Below, in pieces: positions 1 to 12,545 of a DNA stretch of 64,000 bases (position 1 is the first letter of the stretch; every line of letters begins with the position of its first letter). The notes below the pieces were generated by a model. The model was not told the DNA's origin, did no database searches, and was given only the letters and a program-made list of their open reading frames with translations. Source of the DNA: Ganoderma boninense (lineage: Eukaryota; Basidiomycota; Agaricomycetes; Polyporales; Polyporaceae); assembly GCA_002900995.3 (NCBI GenBank), contig CM035314.1, positions 465,252-529,251 of the forward strand. Direction: 5' to 3'. Position numbers and translations under genes: made by a program.

Positions 1-1406
1 AAGTGACGTACGCCGTTGTAGATGGCTTCAGAGAAGGGCCCCCAGGAAGTCTCGACGTCGCAGATGATGACGATGTGAAGGTGAGTCAAGCGGAGAACTT
101 CCAGCCCCGCCACGAGCGTATCCTATGGAGTCATTTAATAAAATGAAGATGCAGGCACCTACCCCTAGGGGAGTGGGTATCATGAGGATGCGAAACTCAC
201 AAGGATATCGTCCCATGACATGTTCTCCTCCTCTTCTGAGTCCGTCTCCCAGCCCGGGGTCGGCACTATCCCGTGGGGGCTCATGTACCGCGCCTCCAGA
301 ACGAGATGCGTCAGCCTGGCGACGGTATCCTTCACGAACAGCGATTCGCCAAGAATTGCATTCCCCGGGGGCAGTCTCAAGCCGAGGAGAGCGAGATGGG
401 AAGACGTGGACTCTCGCAAGGCCACACCCGCATTACCGGTGGCCTGTGGGCGGCGAGGGTTGAGAAGTGGGGCGGGGTTGAGGGTAAGATGGCGGACTGG
501 ACATGTCAAGCCGAATGCGTAGAGCATGACGGCACTCATGGCCACCCTCTCGAGAGCTTTCCAGGTGTGCCTCGTCTGCGCATCTAGGTTCTCCGTTCGA
601 TAGCGCAGTAGGTGCTCGTTGTTGAACGTGTAGAGGTTGTCCGCGATGATAAGGCTGCCATCGAGGTTCGGGAATGCAGTCAGGAGCATGTCCAGCTTGA
701 ACGGTTTGAAGACGTCTGTAAGGGTGACAGACCGGACGGCCAGGAGGGACATGCGCGGCGAAGACCTTACGGCAAACTTGAAGAGCTCGAACGTCAGCGC
801 TATCTCCTGGAGAGCGGGGATCAGCTGGGGAGCTACGGTGATGTGCGACCATTCGTGTGAGTCCCCGTCCACGTCTCCATGCTGGAATATCTTGAGAGTC
901 GAACAGGTAGACTGCAGAAAATAGCTCGCTACGTCGGTCTGGGCCACGACTCGGAGTTCGTGGAGACTGGTCATCTCAGCAATGGCAGAGAGGATCTTCC
1001 GGTGACAAAAGAGACACGACGCCTCCAATCCGGCGGAGTCCCCTGTGGCCGACCACTCGTCGGGCACCGGAAAATAGAACGAGAACCTCTTCGTGCGTGT
1101 GGCCGACGCGAGCACAGAGACAAGGGACTTGATAAGCTCCTCCGAAGGTTCTGGGGGTACATCCGAGTATACAGGGATGGTGATTGCCCGGATGTGCTGC
1201 GCGCGACGTTTCTCGTCGACGAAGACGAAGCTGTAGAGGTCGCGGATGGATTCCGCGCTCCAGATAGTGATGTCGCGCATGCTCAACCGCCGCTCCACAG
1301 CAACAGGGCGCAGAGTGGAGCAGATGAGCGAGAACGACAACACGTCCGGAACCTCCGTGAGGAAGCCACAGATTTCGCGCAGGACGTCGAAGTTGAGGTT
1401 GGCCAT
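1..1406 (-). CDS. F-box domain protein, 3' end cut by window edge
   Basis: Exon 1 is 201..1406 (402 codons), starting at the ATG at 1406. A GTGAGT donor leads into an intron at 123..200 (78 nt, ending CATAG), and the frame continues in 1..122 and beyond the window. Residues about 3-40 (LNFDVLREICGFL... with a CSTLRP-type end) look like a degenerate F-box, the Skp1-binding module of SCF ubiquitin ligases. The rest resembles the long, poorly conserved leucine-containing C-terminal region usual in the expanded basidiomycete F-box families. An acidic stretch (DSEEEEN) lies just before the intron. The substrate is unknown. The F-box assignment rests on the N-terminal pattern only; the splice is well supported because reading through meets a stop six codons later. 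Confidence 0.7.
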
Positions 1407-4400
1407 TTAGGGATCCGTTGATTATGGAAGGGCCGTCATGCGCTAGCCGAACGTCCGTCGAATAAGCAACGCGTTAGTTAGACGTAAGATGTCTGTGAGA
1501 AACGAGCGGCAAGACATGAAGTTGTTGCTTCTTACCTTGATGATAGGGGGTCACAGTGGGCCCGTGGGCGCCGGACGTAGTGTGTAACCTGGATACGCGG
1601 TGCAGCACAACTGCGAAGATGGAGTTCAGTAGCGGAGATTAAATTCTCTGAATAAATTATAAGTCCGATTACACCTGCGATAGTGCTTTAGAGTACCTCG
1701 GCAACTCAGTCGATCATCCCGATTAATGAAGCAGACTGCGCAACCCAGGTCCCAGATTCCTTGGTAGGTGTTTTCGTATCTCGTCCACAGACCCTGCTTA
1801 CTTCCTGCCGCTAAGGTATTCGCAACTCTCTATGATTACCGTAGCCGTAACGATTCAGCCCAACGGTGGAACAAGGCACGAACCTGAATGTGCGAGGATC
1901 GCATTCCCCGCCTCCCAACAGGCGCGAGAAGCCTCAAGTTATTCACCTCCAGCTGCACATCGGCCTTCGCACAGTCGCAGTAATGATTAATCTTTCCCCG
2001 TAGGTGCGAAGAAGCCCCCCTTCGCTCCGCGCATCGTGCTCAGAGTATGCGTATCAAGCGCGCAGCAGGAACAATACAGTCTGCCTCAGGCTCTTGTTCG
2101 CGTCCGCCTTGCGTTCCCCTGCACTGGCACTGGCAACCTGCCGTGCAGGCCTCCGAACTCACATTCGAAATCGCAAATCACGGCGCCGTGCCCCCGGTCC
2201 TCGATCCCGTTCCCCCGGCTCGACTGTTCCTCGAGTCCGGCTGCGGCGGACGTCGAGGCCTTCGAATCGAAGTCTCGCGCGGGGCCGGAGTCTCGTTCGG
2301 GGCTGGAACTCGTGCTTCGCTGTCGACGCGTCCGTCGTCGCCGTGCACCGCGACGAGTCGAATCGAAGGCGTAAAGCATTCTGCCATGCTCAGCGGACCG
2401 CGCCACCCCCCGAGACTAACTGACGGCAGTCTGGCGTGCTGCCACCACCTGCTGCCACAGACGCCAGGGTATACGTACTCGAGCAGACGTCGAGCTCGCG
2501 CGGTAGGCTAATTCAAACGCGCGCCCCAGCTCGCCCAGGGATAGAGCATGCGCGGCGTTTCAGCGTGGGTGGGATGAGGAGGAGGTGGGAGGAGCGGAGT
2601 GCGTGTTGTGGCTCCGACGCTGCTTGAGGGACCAAAGTTCACGAGCTTCGCCGTCGTCGGAGGAACGAGGTGCTGCCGCCGTTCCCAGTTGTGCACATCC
2701 TGTGTTTCGTCTCCCTGCACTCCGTCGCTGCGAGCGGCACCGTACCGATTTCGGCAACAGACCGTGGGTGGCAAGGCACGATTACGGGATGCGCGAACTT
2801 GCAGAGAGGGCGCTCTGGTGGGTGCAGTATGCTCGCGGACTCGTGTGTCGGGGCAGGCGTTGTACTTCTAGGAGAGCTCGTCCCTGTAGATCGCGCTCGA
2901 GAACATTCCACCCGTCACGGCGCGGGGTTCTAGTGGGGATGGTATTGCTGGATGATGCTAGAGTGAAGCGGCATCGCGCGCAATTGTGCGACCGGATGGA
3001 GAACCCCGCGAGTGCGGAAGTCCGCAGGAGCCTGCTCGTGTTTGTTGGACTGCCGCTCACAATGACGCTCGTGTTCAAGTGCGCCCCCCGCCGGCGTTCG
3101 TGTGGAGAGCATCTGCAGCGTAGGGTCCACCGGTGAGGAGCAGATGGCCGGATCAGGGCTCGATGTCTAAGAGCTAGTGGACCCTTGTGCGGGGAGAATC
3201 AGCTCATGGCTTGTGGGAGGCTAATGTTGGGGATCCAGGCCGAGGGACACGGGGGGTGGGCCCTGGCAGGCCAAGCAGCGGCGGGCGTGTGCAGAAGCTT
3301 GCATCCGAACTGTAGCCCCAGTGAGATCAGTGGCTTGATTGAGGGAGAGTGGCGCTCTACGGGATGCGACAACTTGTCGTCGGCGATGACATGATAGGGA
3401 TAGTACGTTGACTTGATGAGAGTGCTGGTGACGTCGATGCATTGAAGAGACCGCGCGCACCCGACCTGAATGTATCGGGGGGATGGGGGTGCGAGCCGCT
3501 GTGCCACTAGGATAGTTGGGCGGCCACTCCGGTGAACCAGCGACGACCCTGGCGTGTGCGTGGACCGGAGGCAGCAATTATGTTGCTATTCGCGGCCGAG
3601 GGGTAGCAGTGAGCATTTCCGCGCCTCTGACTTTGATCGACGTGCGTGGCACGCCCCACGGCCAGATACCGGGGAAGAGCCACTGAGTTTGAAGTCCGGA
3701 CGACTTGCGCGGGTACGGCGGGCGTCGAAGCGTAGATTGCAGGACGTGGGGCATGCTCGCTCCGCGCCTGGATATTCTATGCGCAAGCATCAAGGGATTT
3801 GGCATGGTGCGAAAAACACGACAAATTCGAGAGACTGGCTCACCTCTAGAACGGATCACTACTGTAGACAGACGCGTAATGTCACTAAGCTTTGTCACCA
3901 TTTTCACTGAGGGCAAAGGCCAGAGACTGGATAGTCCAAGTAAGAAAGTTCCAGGAGAAAGGAACGATAGGAAGTTGGGGACATACAATGAGCAGAGGTT
4001 CAGCCGACTCAAAGCTGTCCATGAAATTCTCTCCATGAAATTTCTCCATCACAAGGAGGGGGACAACGACGTAGGAAGGGTCAAAACTATCCCCATCTGT
4101 GTTTGCATGAACCACGGCTCATTTCCCATTGGGTGGTGCAGGCAAAGTATACCGAGAATTCCAGCTGCGACAGGCCCATTGGCTAATGGCACCTATCGGC
4201 CCCCGCGATATTCCTGTTAAGTGTCGGCGACCGGTCTCCTGCCATGGACGGACCTGTTGACAAGGCTGTTCAGGATCGGAATCTCGGACGGGTCCTAGTA
4301 ATTCACCGCTGTAAAGACATTGTTACTGACGCTGATGAGATTCCGATCACGAGCCAGAGCTCCGGGAGCCATGACAAGGGTATTTGTGGAACCTGGTCAT

Positions 4401-6564
4401 TTCAGCTTCACCACGACGTGTAAGGCGAGCGAGGTGGGTGGGGGGAGAATGGTACACTGAAGCCCGTCTACCGGCGTGCCAAACAGAGCGCGAAGAGCAA
4501 GAGGTCGTGAGTATGAAACCCCTCTTAACGCATGCCTTCGAATCCCGGAGTTCCTCCCTACCGAGTCGATGATCCCTTTCTCCTGTGGGAGATCTTAGGG
4601 GATCCTTGTAGCCACGTATATCTCTTACCCCCCCCCTCTCCCTTTGTCTCTATCTAAAATACTCAGCGTTTCCATGCGTTAAGAGGGGTTCATCTGTGTT
4701 GCATCGTACCAAAACTTTACACGATATTCAGCGCTCAATTATCTGATATCTATCGTGGACACTGGGATTCCCCCCAACTGCCATCGACGCGAGTGGCGAG
4801 AACAACACCACGCCCACACTCCGGTACGCCGTAAACGAGCATCAGCGCGGAGGTGAAGGGGAGGAGAGAAGAGGTACGATCACTCACCTGAGAGGCCGGG
4901 TTTCGAGATGGAGCTGATGAGAGTCTAGGGGAATGTGCGGTTGCCGTGAGATTGGCCGCTATGTCGCCGATTGGGATATGGAAGCGAAGAGCCTCCATTG
5001 TATCGGGGTGAATGTTTTCATCGGGCTTTCAAAGTCGGGAATCAGAGGATCCCATAAGCGAAGACCCCAACCTTTGGAAGACCAGAGACAGACCAGAGAT
5101 ATCGATATCCTTATCCTGAGAGCCTGTGCTGGAACGCCTCCATGTTCCAAGGCACTATAGACGCAGCAAGGAACGGGAATTTGCGAAATCCTGGATCAAG
5201 AAGTCGAAGGTCACCCGCGACGGTGAAGATTTGAGAGACGGGGTCCGCAGGAGCATCGAGGCCACCACTCGTTCGAGATAGTGGGTCCAGAGCGATGCCC
5301 TGCGTGACAATGAGATCTAGTCCATCCAGACAACATGACCATGCCGTCGTCGAACGACACACCTTTTCCAACAGTTGATCGCCTTAGATAGAGATCGACA
5401 GCGTTGTAGATGTGCCAGGGCTGGCAGGGGGCTGGCGGAGGGCTGGGCTCGACGTCGATGTCGCGGCAGAAGCGCGTAGCTTTGTGGCACCGCTGTGCGA
5501 ACGGCTCCACGTGGCGGTCTCCGATGGCGTCTGCTGGGGGCACTGCGCCTCGACTGGCATCTCGGTCCCTCCTCCATCGTCGGGCACCGGTCTACGCCAA
5601 CATTCGGGGCTGAGTGTGAATGTGCGAAATCTATGAAGGTACATTTTATTCATGGAATGTTCCCGACATGACATCTAACCTTTTGCCCAAGAGAAACACT
5701 TCCGGAACTCGGGGTCTTCTCAATTTTCGCGTCTTCCCATACTCATCTCGGAATGCGACGAATACAATTGAGCAATTTGGCTGCTTGCAGGGCTTTACAA
5801 TGCCGTTGGCCCGGGAATTTCCCTGTCGTCCTGCCGAGCATTCAACAGTGCCATCGAAGGAAGAAACTCGCTGGTGAGTCACCATCTTGCCGCGAAGTTG
5901 ACCCTGTCTGAACTACCGCCAGCTCCGAGCTCTTGAGGCGCGGAGATTCCTCTTGTTGACCGCTGAAAATCCCATTCCGCGGGTGCTGAAAACACTCTGC
6001 ATCCCGAATAATGATGCAGCCGACGGCCTGAGAATCACTGGGAACACCATTTTCCCATCGAGAACATTAATATTTACCTGGCGGCGGTAAGTCGGCCAGC
6101 CACCTTGCGCACCCATCCGTGCCGCGCAGCGCTCAGACCCTGTTCCAGTCACAGAGCGTCCTCCGAACCGCCGGAATTCGAAAGCGTCAGATCTCGCCGC
6201 GATCCAGGGTAGCGACGCTGCCTCGCTGCCTCGGCCATAGGCGTTCTACTTGCGCCCGACACAACTCGTCCCCGACTTCTGTCAACCACCCAGTCACGTC
6301 CTGGCGCGCCGGATCGGACGCGATAGGCTGCCATGTGTTCCGTCCCTTCTTTTCTCCCTGAATGTCAACAGCATGATGTCTCGCCCTGGGCAGTGTATCG
6401 ACTCGGCGAGGGCCTCCGCCGAATTGAGAACGCTGAAAGTGTCTATCCTCCGCTACCACCCGCCGTCCTATAACTAGAGCGACATACAGCAACTCTCAGC
6501 AGGCTAGGTCGCTCCACCTCCCCACACACACCGCGCTCCCTCGCGTCACCATTCTTCGCCCGAC
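1407..6564. other. Intergenic, no convincing intact gene
   Basis: About 5.2 kb separates the F-box gene from the first GT2 gene. Open frames here are short and overlap on both strands. Two things stand out: the inverted-repeat element at 4512..4692, and a minus-strand stretch at about 4750..5680 whose broken frames look like natural protein (for example a piece reading IDVEPSPPPAP...WHIYNAV) but cannot be joined into a gene. The latter may be a decayed F-box-like gene. The promoter of GT2-1 must lie at the right end; I see no clear TATA box. Confidence 0.5.
4512..4692. repeat. Short inverted-repeat element, MITE-like
   Basis: About 21-22 bp terminal inverted repeats bound a 181 bp segment. 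The left end reads ATGAAACCCCTCTTAACGCA at 4512; the reverse complement of the right end (4671..4692) is the same apart from a one-base difference in the A-run. The interior is non-coding and pyrimidine-rich. No clear target-site duplication is visible, so mobility is inferred. A 12-nt match to the repeat (GAGGGGTTTCAT) also occurs near 17434. Confidence 0.45.
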
Positions 6565-9500
6565 ATGGATTACGACGCCTACGACGCTCTGCTCCACCAC
6601 ATCTTCAAGCAGGTGCGTCTCCCCCACTTCCATTGCCTCTTGTCACTGTCCGAGCTCACTGCCGGCATTGCCGTTAGACCCAGGGTGATGCGTGGTTCAA
6701 GCCCTCGGAGGAGAACATCCACGCCGGGGTCTGCCTGCGCGTCGACACCGGCGTCTTCCGTGTCTTCCCCTACGAGAACGCGTACCTCGAGCCCTTCGAG
6801 GCCTCTGTGCGCGTCCTCAACCCTGTCGTCGCCGTCAAGATCCGCAGCGCGGCTATCCATGCCGCGCTCGCCACGGTGTGGGTTATCTCCGTCCTTCATC
6901 CTCCCCCGCGGTAACCGCTGACACGCTATTCGGTCCGCAGCAAGCCTGACGCGGATGCCATCTATGTCGATGAGAACACGCGCATCCAGGTCCTCGACTC
7001 CATTCTGCTGTTGGGCAGTGCAGACAAGGAGCAGTGCGGTGCATTCATTGTGAGTTGCTGCCTCCCGCCATGATCCCCATCACGACTCTTCTCCCTTCTT
7101 TCCAGTGGGCTAACTCGGATGGTAGCGCGATGAGCGGGTGCTCGTAGTGTGGTCGTATCACCTCGATACCATCATCCCGACATGTCGGGACTTCGAGGAG
7201 AAGCTCATCAAGCTCGTTTGGGACCGCCGCGCCGACTTTTCCTCCTCCGCGCATTCGGTCGAGGGGTCGTCCAACGCATCATCCAATGTGAATCTCACCG
7301 AGAAGGTGAAGGAGCGACAAGCCGAGGCAGAGACCAAGGAAATCCCGAGCGCTGTCGAGGCCGAGGCAGCGCGCAGTAAGCCGCCGAAGAAGACCCGCTT
7401 CTGGGGCCTCTCCTACTTTGTCGCCAACAAGGGCGACGTTGAGAAGGTCGCAGACGGACCCTCTCCGCGGCCCGTTCGCCTGTTCGCGCCATTCTACAAT
7501 GGTCTTGGCGTCGCGCTGTCTATATGTTGGTCGTCTCACGCTACACGTGCTCGAAGCTTTGGCTCATCTGACCTTCTATAGTCTTCATCGCCAGTGGTAT
7601 CTCTATCCTCCTCCAGGAATCGCTCCTTGACGGGACATGGGTTCGGTTCGCTCTCCTGGCCACCGCCCCCTTCCTCCTATGTGTGTCCTTGGTATGTTCT
7701 GGCGTCTTCGTCAGGGTAATCTGCGTCTAACGTCGTCTACATAGTTCTTCTCGCTGCAGATCGTCACCAATGTCTCGTATATGTACGTAACTCACTGCAC
7801 CTACACCTGTCCATATTACTAAACCCCTTCCTAGACTCGGTCCCGTCGCTCAGTACCACGAGAACTCCAAGTACTACTCCGCGGTCAAGCCAGCCCCGAA
7901 CAAGCTCGTCGACACGAACCTTCCCCACATCACCATCCAGATGCCCGTCTACAAGGAGAGCCTAACCGAGACAATGTGAGTGTGGTTATCCCCATCCTCG
8001 CACCTTACTATATTTGTGAGCCGCCGGCGATCGTGCTTTCGGTGCTGCGGAGAGGAGCGATCTTGAGTTGCGGTTTTACTCCAGGCGCTCCGTCCATCTG
8101 TGGCGTCATGCAGCTACCGGGGTGTGGGGTGACAGCATTTAGGTTGCCGTCCACAAGTGCTCGGTATCGCCACAGCTCCAGTCTGTCTCGTTTGGGTTCT
8201 AGTTCCGTGCTCCGGATGACACATCGCTAACCTCCCCCTGACCCACCTAGCGCACCCTCCGTGTACTCCTTGAAGAAGGCAATGCAGACGTACGCACGCC
8301 AAGGTGGCACCTCTTCCATCTTCATCAACGAGGACGGCATGCAGCTCCTCTCGGAGGAGGAGCGCCAAGCGCGCATCGCGTTCTACGCGGACCACAACAT
8401 TGGCTGGGTCGCGCGTCCCCCCCACAGCAGCGCGCCCGACGGTTACAAGCGTGCTGGTCGCTTCAAGAAGGCGTCGAACATGAACTACGGGCTCGCGCTC
8501 TCCCTGAAGCTCGAGAAGCACCTGCTGGAGCTCGAGGCGCTCGAGGCCGCGGGCACGCTCCCCCCCTCCGAAGACGGTCTCGAGGACCGCGCGCTGAAGC
8601 TCGCGATCGAAGAGACATTCGAAGAGAGTGGCGGCAAGTGGCGGCCGTGGGCGGAGAACGGAAGGTCGCTGCGCGTGGGCGAGGTCATCCTCATCGTCGA
8701 CTCGGACACGATCGTGCCGGAGGACTGTCTGCGCGACGCCGCGCGCGAGCTCGCCGAGTGCCCGGACGTCGCGATCATCCAGCACGAGTCGGACGTGATG
8801 CAGGTTGCGCACCACTACTTCGAGAACGGCATCGCTCACTTCACGCGGCGCATCAACAAGTGCATCTCGATGGCGTGCGCGAACGGCGAGGTCGCGCCGT
8901 TCGTGGGGCACAATGCCTTCCTCAGGTGGAGCGCGCTGCAGGACGCGGCGTTCGTAGACGAGGCGGACGGGAAGAAGAAGATATGGTCAGAGATGAACGT
9001 GTCCGAGGACTTCGACATGGCCCTCAGGTTGCAGCTCGCTGGGTACATCATCCGCTGGGTGACGTACTCGGAGGGCGGGTTCAAGGAAGGCGTATCGCTG
9101 ACGTGCGACGACGAGCTCAACAGATGGCAGAAGTATTCGTACGGTATGTGTCCAGTTATGGTCCTGAGGGTGTCGTACAGCACTGACGGGACGTGGCGCT
9201 GGCAGGGTGCAACGAGCTCATCTTCAACCCCCTCATCGACTGGTGGCGCTTAGGGCCGATCAACAAGCAGCTGAGAACCTTCGTGTGGTCAAGTGCTCCA
9301 GTGCACTACAAGATTAGTATGATGGCTTGTGCGTCTTCCTCTTCACTACCGTCCGTGCTCAGCTGAATGGTCTTCGCAGACATGTTCTCATACTGTACGT
9401 GCGGTTCCATTTAACGAGGCAATATTCTGACCGGTTCTCTAGACGGCATTGCGGCGTCGGCGATGCTCTCGGCGCTGAACTACTTCCTTCTCGGATGGAA

Positions 9501-10264
9501 TCTCTCGGTGAGTGCTTCTCCATTCGATTATAATTCTATACCTATACCCATGGTTTCTCCCAGGTCGACGGATTCTATGAGCACAGTTTCGAAATCTGGC
9601 TAGCGTGCACAGTCGTCTTCCCCGGCTCTGGGAACGTCGGCTTCACGTTGCTCGAGTACCGATTGGGTCTGCGCAACCTCTTGGACTCGCTCATTGAGAA
9701 CCTCACATGGGTGCCCTTCTTGTGCGCACCCTTTCTTTCCTCTCTCCCTCTGCGCAATTCAGAAGCGCTGACGTCACCGGCAGCTTTTTCTTCTTCGGCG
9801 GGCTCAGTATCCACCTCTCCCAGGCGCTCCTCGCGCATATGTTCTCGTACAACATAACCTGGGGCGCGACCAAGAAGGAGGTCGAGCGGTCCAACTTCTG
9901 GCAGGAGGTCCCCAAGATCCTCAAGCGGTTCTGGCTCTCGCTCGTCATCAGCGTCGCGTTCTGTGCCGCGATGGTCATCCTCACCACGGACGCCGTGCCC
10001 ATCGGCTGGCGTATCTTCGGCTGGGACTGGGCCGTTATCCTGCCGCTCGCGTAAGTTGTCTTGTCCCTGCATGTCCGCCGCCCTTTGCGCACCGCGTGCT
10101 CACGGACCGGCCACAGTATCGTCGCAGGCTGTCATATTGCATACCCGGTGGGTGTTGATGCTTCCCTGCCGTTCTGCGGCATAGGCGGTGGCTGGAGTAC
10201 TGACGTGCGGTTTGACTCCTGACAGATCGTTCTCAACCCGTGGTTCATGGTGTTCTCGTATTGA
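6565..10264 (+). CDS. Membrane glycosyltransferase family 2 (polysaccharide synthase-like), copy 1
   Basis: Fifteen exons give 878 aa in perfect frame: 6565..6612, 6678..6877, 6941..7049, 7126..7525, 7582..7691, 7745..7782, 7835..7975, 8251..9143, 9206..9328, 9380..9394, 9443..9507, 9564..9721, 9784..10050, 10117..10147, 10226..10264. The middle third is a GT-A fold GT2 domain: nucleotide-sugar/metal-binding DSD at about residues 499-501, SEDFD with the ED acid pair at about 601-602, and an LNRW that probably serves as the (Q/R)xxRW motif at about 638-641. Two hydrophobic segments precede the domain and about five to six follow it, as in processive synthases that polymerise and export a chain through the plasma membrane. 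The product is unknown; family members are often annotated only as GT2. It pairs with the tail-to-tail copy at 12546..16365. Exon 10 is only 15 nt. Confidence 0.9.
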
Positions 10265-12043
10265 AGGACGGCGCTGGCAGCGTTTAGCTGCTGCGTTCCT
10301 GGACTTCGTGCATCGCCCATGTGTACGGCTGCTGTCCTTCCCGCCCGGTTGTAATTTATCCATGGATTCGATGGGCGATAGTTAACTGATCTCCCTGGCG
10401 CTGCGCTCTCGGAGATAGAACTCGCATGTGCTTCCTCTGTAGGTTTTTCGGATTGTCGCTCTGCTCGTATACTACATGTCTACCTCTCGCTAGAAACGCG
10501 TATTGGGATAACCGTCCACACTGGGTGGACCTTCCTTCGCTTGCTAAATTACTCACCTCGTACACTGCGCATGTTGTGCCTCCCCCGTTGTATCATTTGA
10601 GTCGTCCATATTACCCACAGTCTTTTCGTTACTCGCTTACATAGTACAAGGCCTGCAGTGCTCCAATGAAGGCTACTTGGGATTCCAGCTTATAGCTAAA
10701 TGGACACAAAATGTCAGTGGTGGGAACTGCGGAAACTGCGGACGGCCGTGAAGAGCTGGTTATCTTCCGAGCTTCCAGGAAGCACCAGGACTATCACGCC
10801 GGCTGCATTCGCTCCTATCACCCAGGGTTGCGATACCATTCCACGTACCATTTCAGGCTGTGTCGGGGTATCTGGAGGACCAATTTCCGAAGACTTGGAC
10901 ATCGACAAGGAGGAGCGAACTACGCCCGCAGGGCAGTTCGATCTCGCCGCTCGTTTGATAAGTTAACCGGGAGGTTGACAGAACTAGCACCTTGCATCGG
11001 GGCGCGCCATGATTTGAAAGATTGAAATAGAGCGCCATCGGAAACCTTCTCTTGTATGATCTACGAATTGGGCGTCCTAGGGTCGAAGGGAGTAGTAGTC
11101 AAGTGCTGCACCTTCTCGGACTTGACATCACGGGAACTCTTCTGTCCGACGGACAACGTGCGAGCATGCAAGAGGACCTTGTCGCCGCCGAGCAGAGCAC
11201 GAGCTGGATCCAATTGGGCGGTCCGCAGACCATTATCGAGGATCCTCGGGTACAATGCGTCTTTAGCGAGCCCGAACATCGCTTCCCGGCTTCCCCTTGA
11301 GTGCGTGCTGCCGCCTGCGAGGCCTCAGGCACCTCAGGCTTGGCGAAATGACAAAGTGCTCGTAATGAGCGGAGCCGACGATGGCCGAAGACGCGCGACA
11401 TGGTCGAGGTGTCTGTGAATGTTGAAAACATGAGTAGAGGCGAAATAGACCGGTGCCTTGCTTCCATGCTTCCACTCCAGCCGAGCATCGAGGCGACATC
11501 GACGTCGATCCAGGGACTGCATAATATTCTTATGTATTTGGGAAGTCGGCTCGGGGTTCTCGTCCATGCAAACAAATTTGGACGCCTATTCGGACAGAAA
11601 TACTTACTCACAGTTGTGATGTCATCAGCGACGCACAGGTCCAAGCAATCTGAATCGTTTGCGACCCATTGCACGAAACTTTCCGAGTAGCAGGTTGCGT
11701 GCTCGTACAGTGCGACGCGCCGTCCAACTCGAATATGGACCTCCTAGATTGGTAGAACGTCAGAGGAGTCTGAAACTGCGTCATCATGTACGGCCTTCAG
11801 GAGGCGACGCACCTTCAACTTCAAGTGCTTGTTTCAGAAACCTATAATAAATTGAAATGAGCGTTGCTGAGAGACATATACTAAGGATGAACATAACTAA
11901 CAATAGAGAATTTGAGGAGCCTACATGTTCTGCCTTTAAACGAAGGCCATGACGGGCGGGCTAACTGAGGAACGAGTCTGCCTCCGAAGTGCGCAGTAGG
12001 GAAGCTCGAGCGTTAATAGTATTATTAAGGAAACGTAATGCAT
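10265..12043. other. Intergenic between GT2-1 and tRNA-Val
   Basis: About 1.8 kb with no supported gene. Minus-strand open stretches around 10700..11670 are short and broken in all frames. The 3' ends of both GT2 genes converge on this interval and the tRNA next to it. Confidence 0.5.
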
Positions 12044-12117
12044 GGGTCGGTGGCGTAGCTGGTTATCGCATCTGTCTAACACACAGAAGGTCCTCAGTTC
12101 GATCCTGGGCCGACTCA
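12044..12117 (+). tRNA. tRNA-Val (anticodon AAC), no intron
   Basis: A full cloverleaf can be folded by eye. The 7-bp acceptor pairs GGGTCGG (12044..12050) with CCGACTC (12110..12116), and A12117 is the discriminator. The D-arm has a short GCG/CGC stem. The anticodon arm pairs TCTGT with ACAGA around loop CTAACAC, anticodon AAC at 12078..12080. The T-arm is CTCAG-TTCGATC-CTGGG. The A box (TGGCGTAGCTGG) and B box (GTTCGATCC) of an internal Pol III promoter are present, and T-runs follow at about 12120. It lies between the two convergent GT2 genes. Confidence 0.93.
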
Positions 12118-12545
12118 TACTTTTGCTTTTCCCCCACTTCGGATGTACGAGCTGTTGGAACACTTCGACGAGATGACGCTGGGCGAATTCGTGCTTACAT
12201 TTGCTACCACCGCTCCTATCGACAGCCTTGTGCTGTAGTGTTAGACTTGATTGTGTGGCTAATGGGGTGAGGCAACGACAGTGGTATTTACAGTCCAGTA
12301 GTACAGCAGGTATTTGTACAAGGGAGTGGACAGGCGAGCGTTACTGCCCAATAAATACATTCACCTCGTAACATTCCACCAAAGAGAGAGGGAATCGGAG
12401 TCCGATAAAGGATATCATACATACCCTGTCGACGTTAGCTGTGCTAATAATATCTATCAGAGAGCACCCATAAAAGATACAATCGTCCAGGAGCTAAGAG
12501 CTTGCCGGCGACATCTGTTTGGGCAATGTCATTCCGAGAATGCCT

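Noticed and set aside
2004..3136. Many overlapping open frames on both strands
   Set aside because: All frames are open because stops are rare in this GC-rich stretch; no frame has protein-like composition or splice signals.
4750..5680. Minus-strand protein-like fragments resembling the F-box gene at the left edge
   Set aside because: Similarity is limited to a few residues around DVE...IYN and frames are broken; too weak to annotate as a pseudogene.
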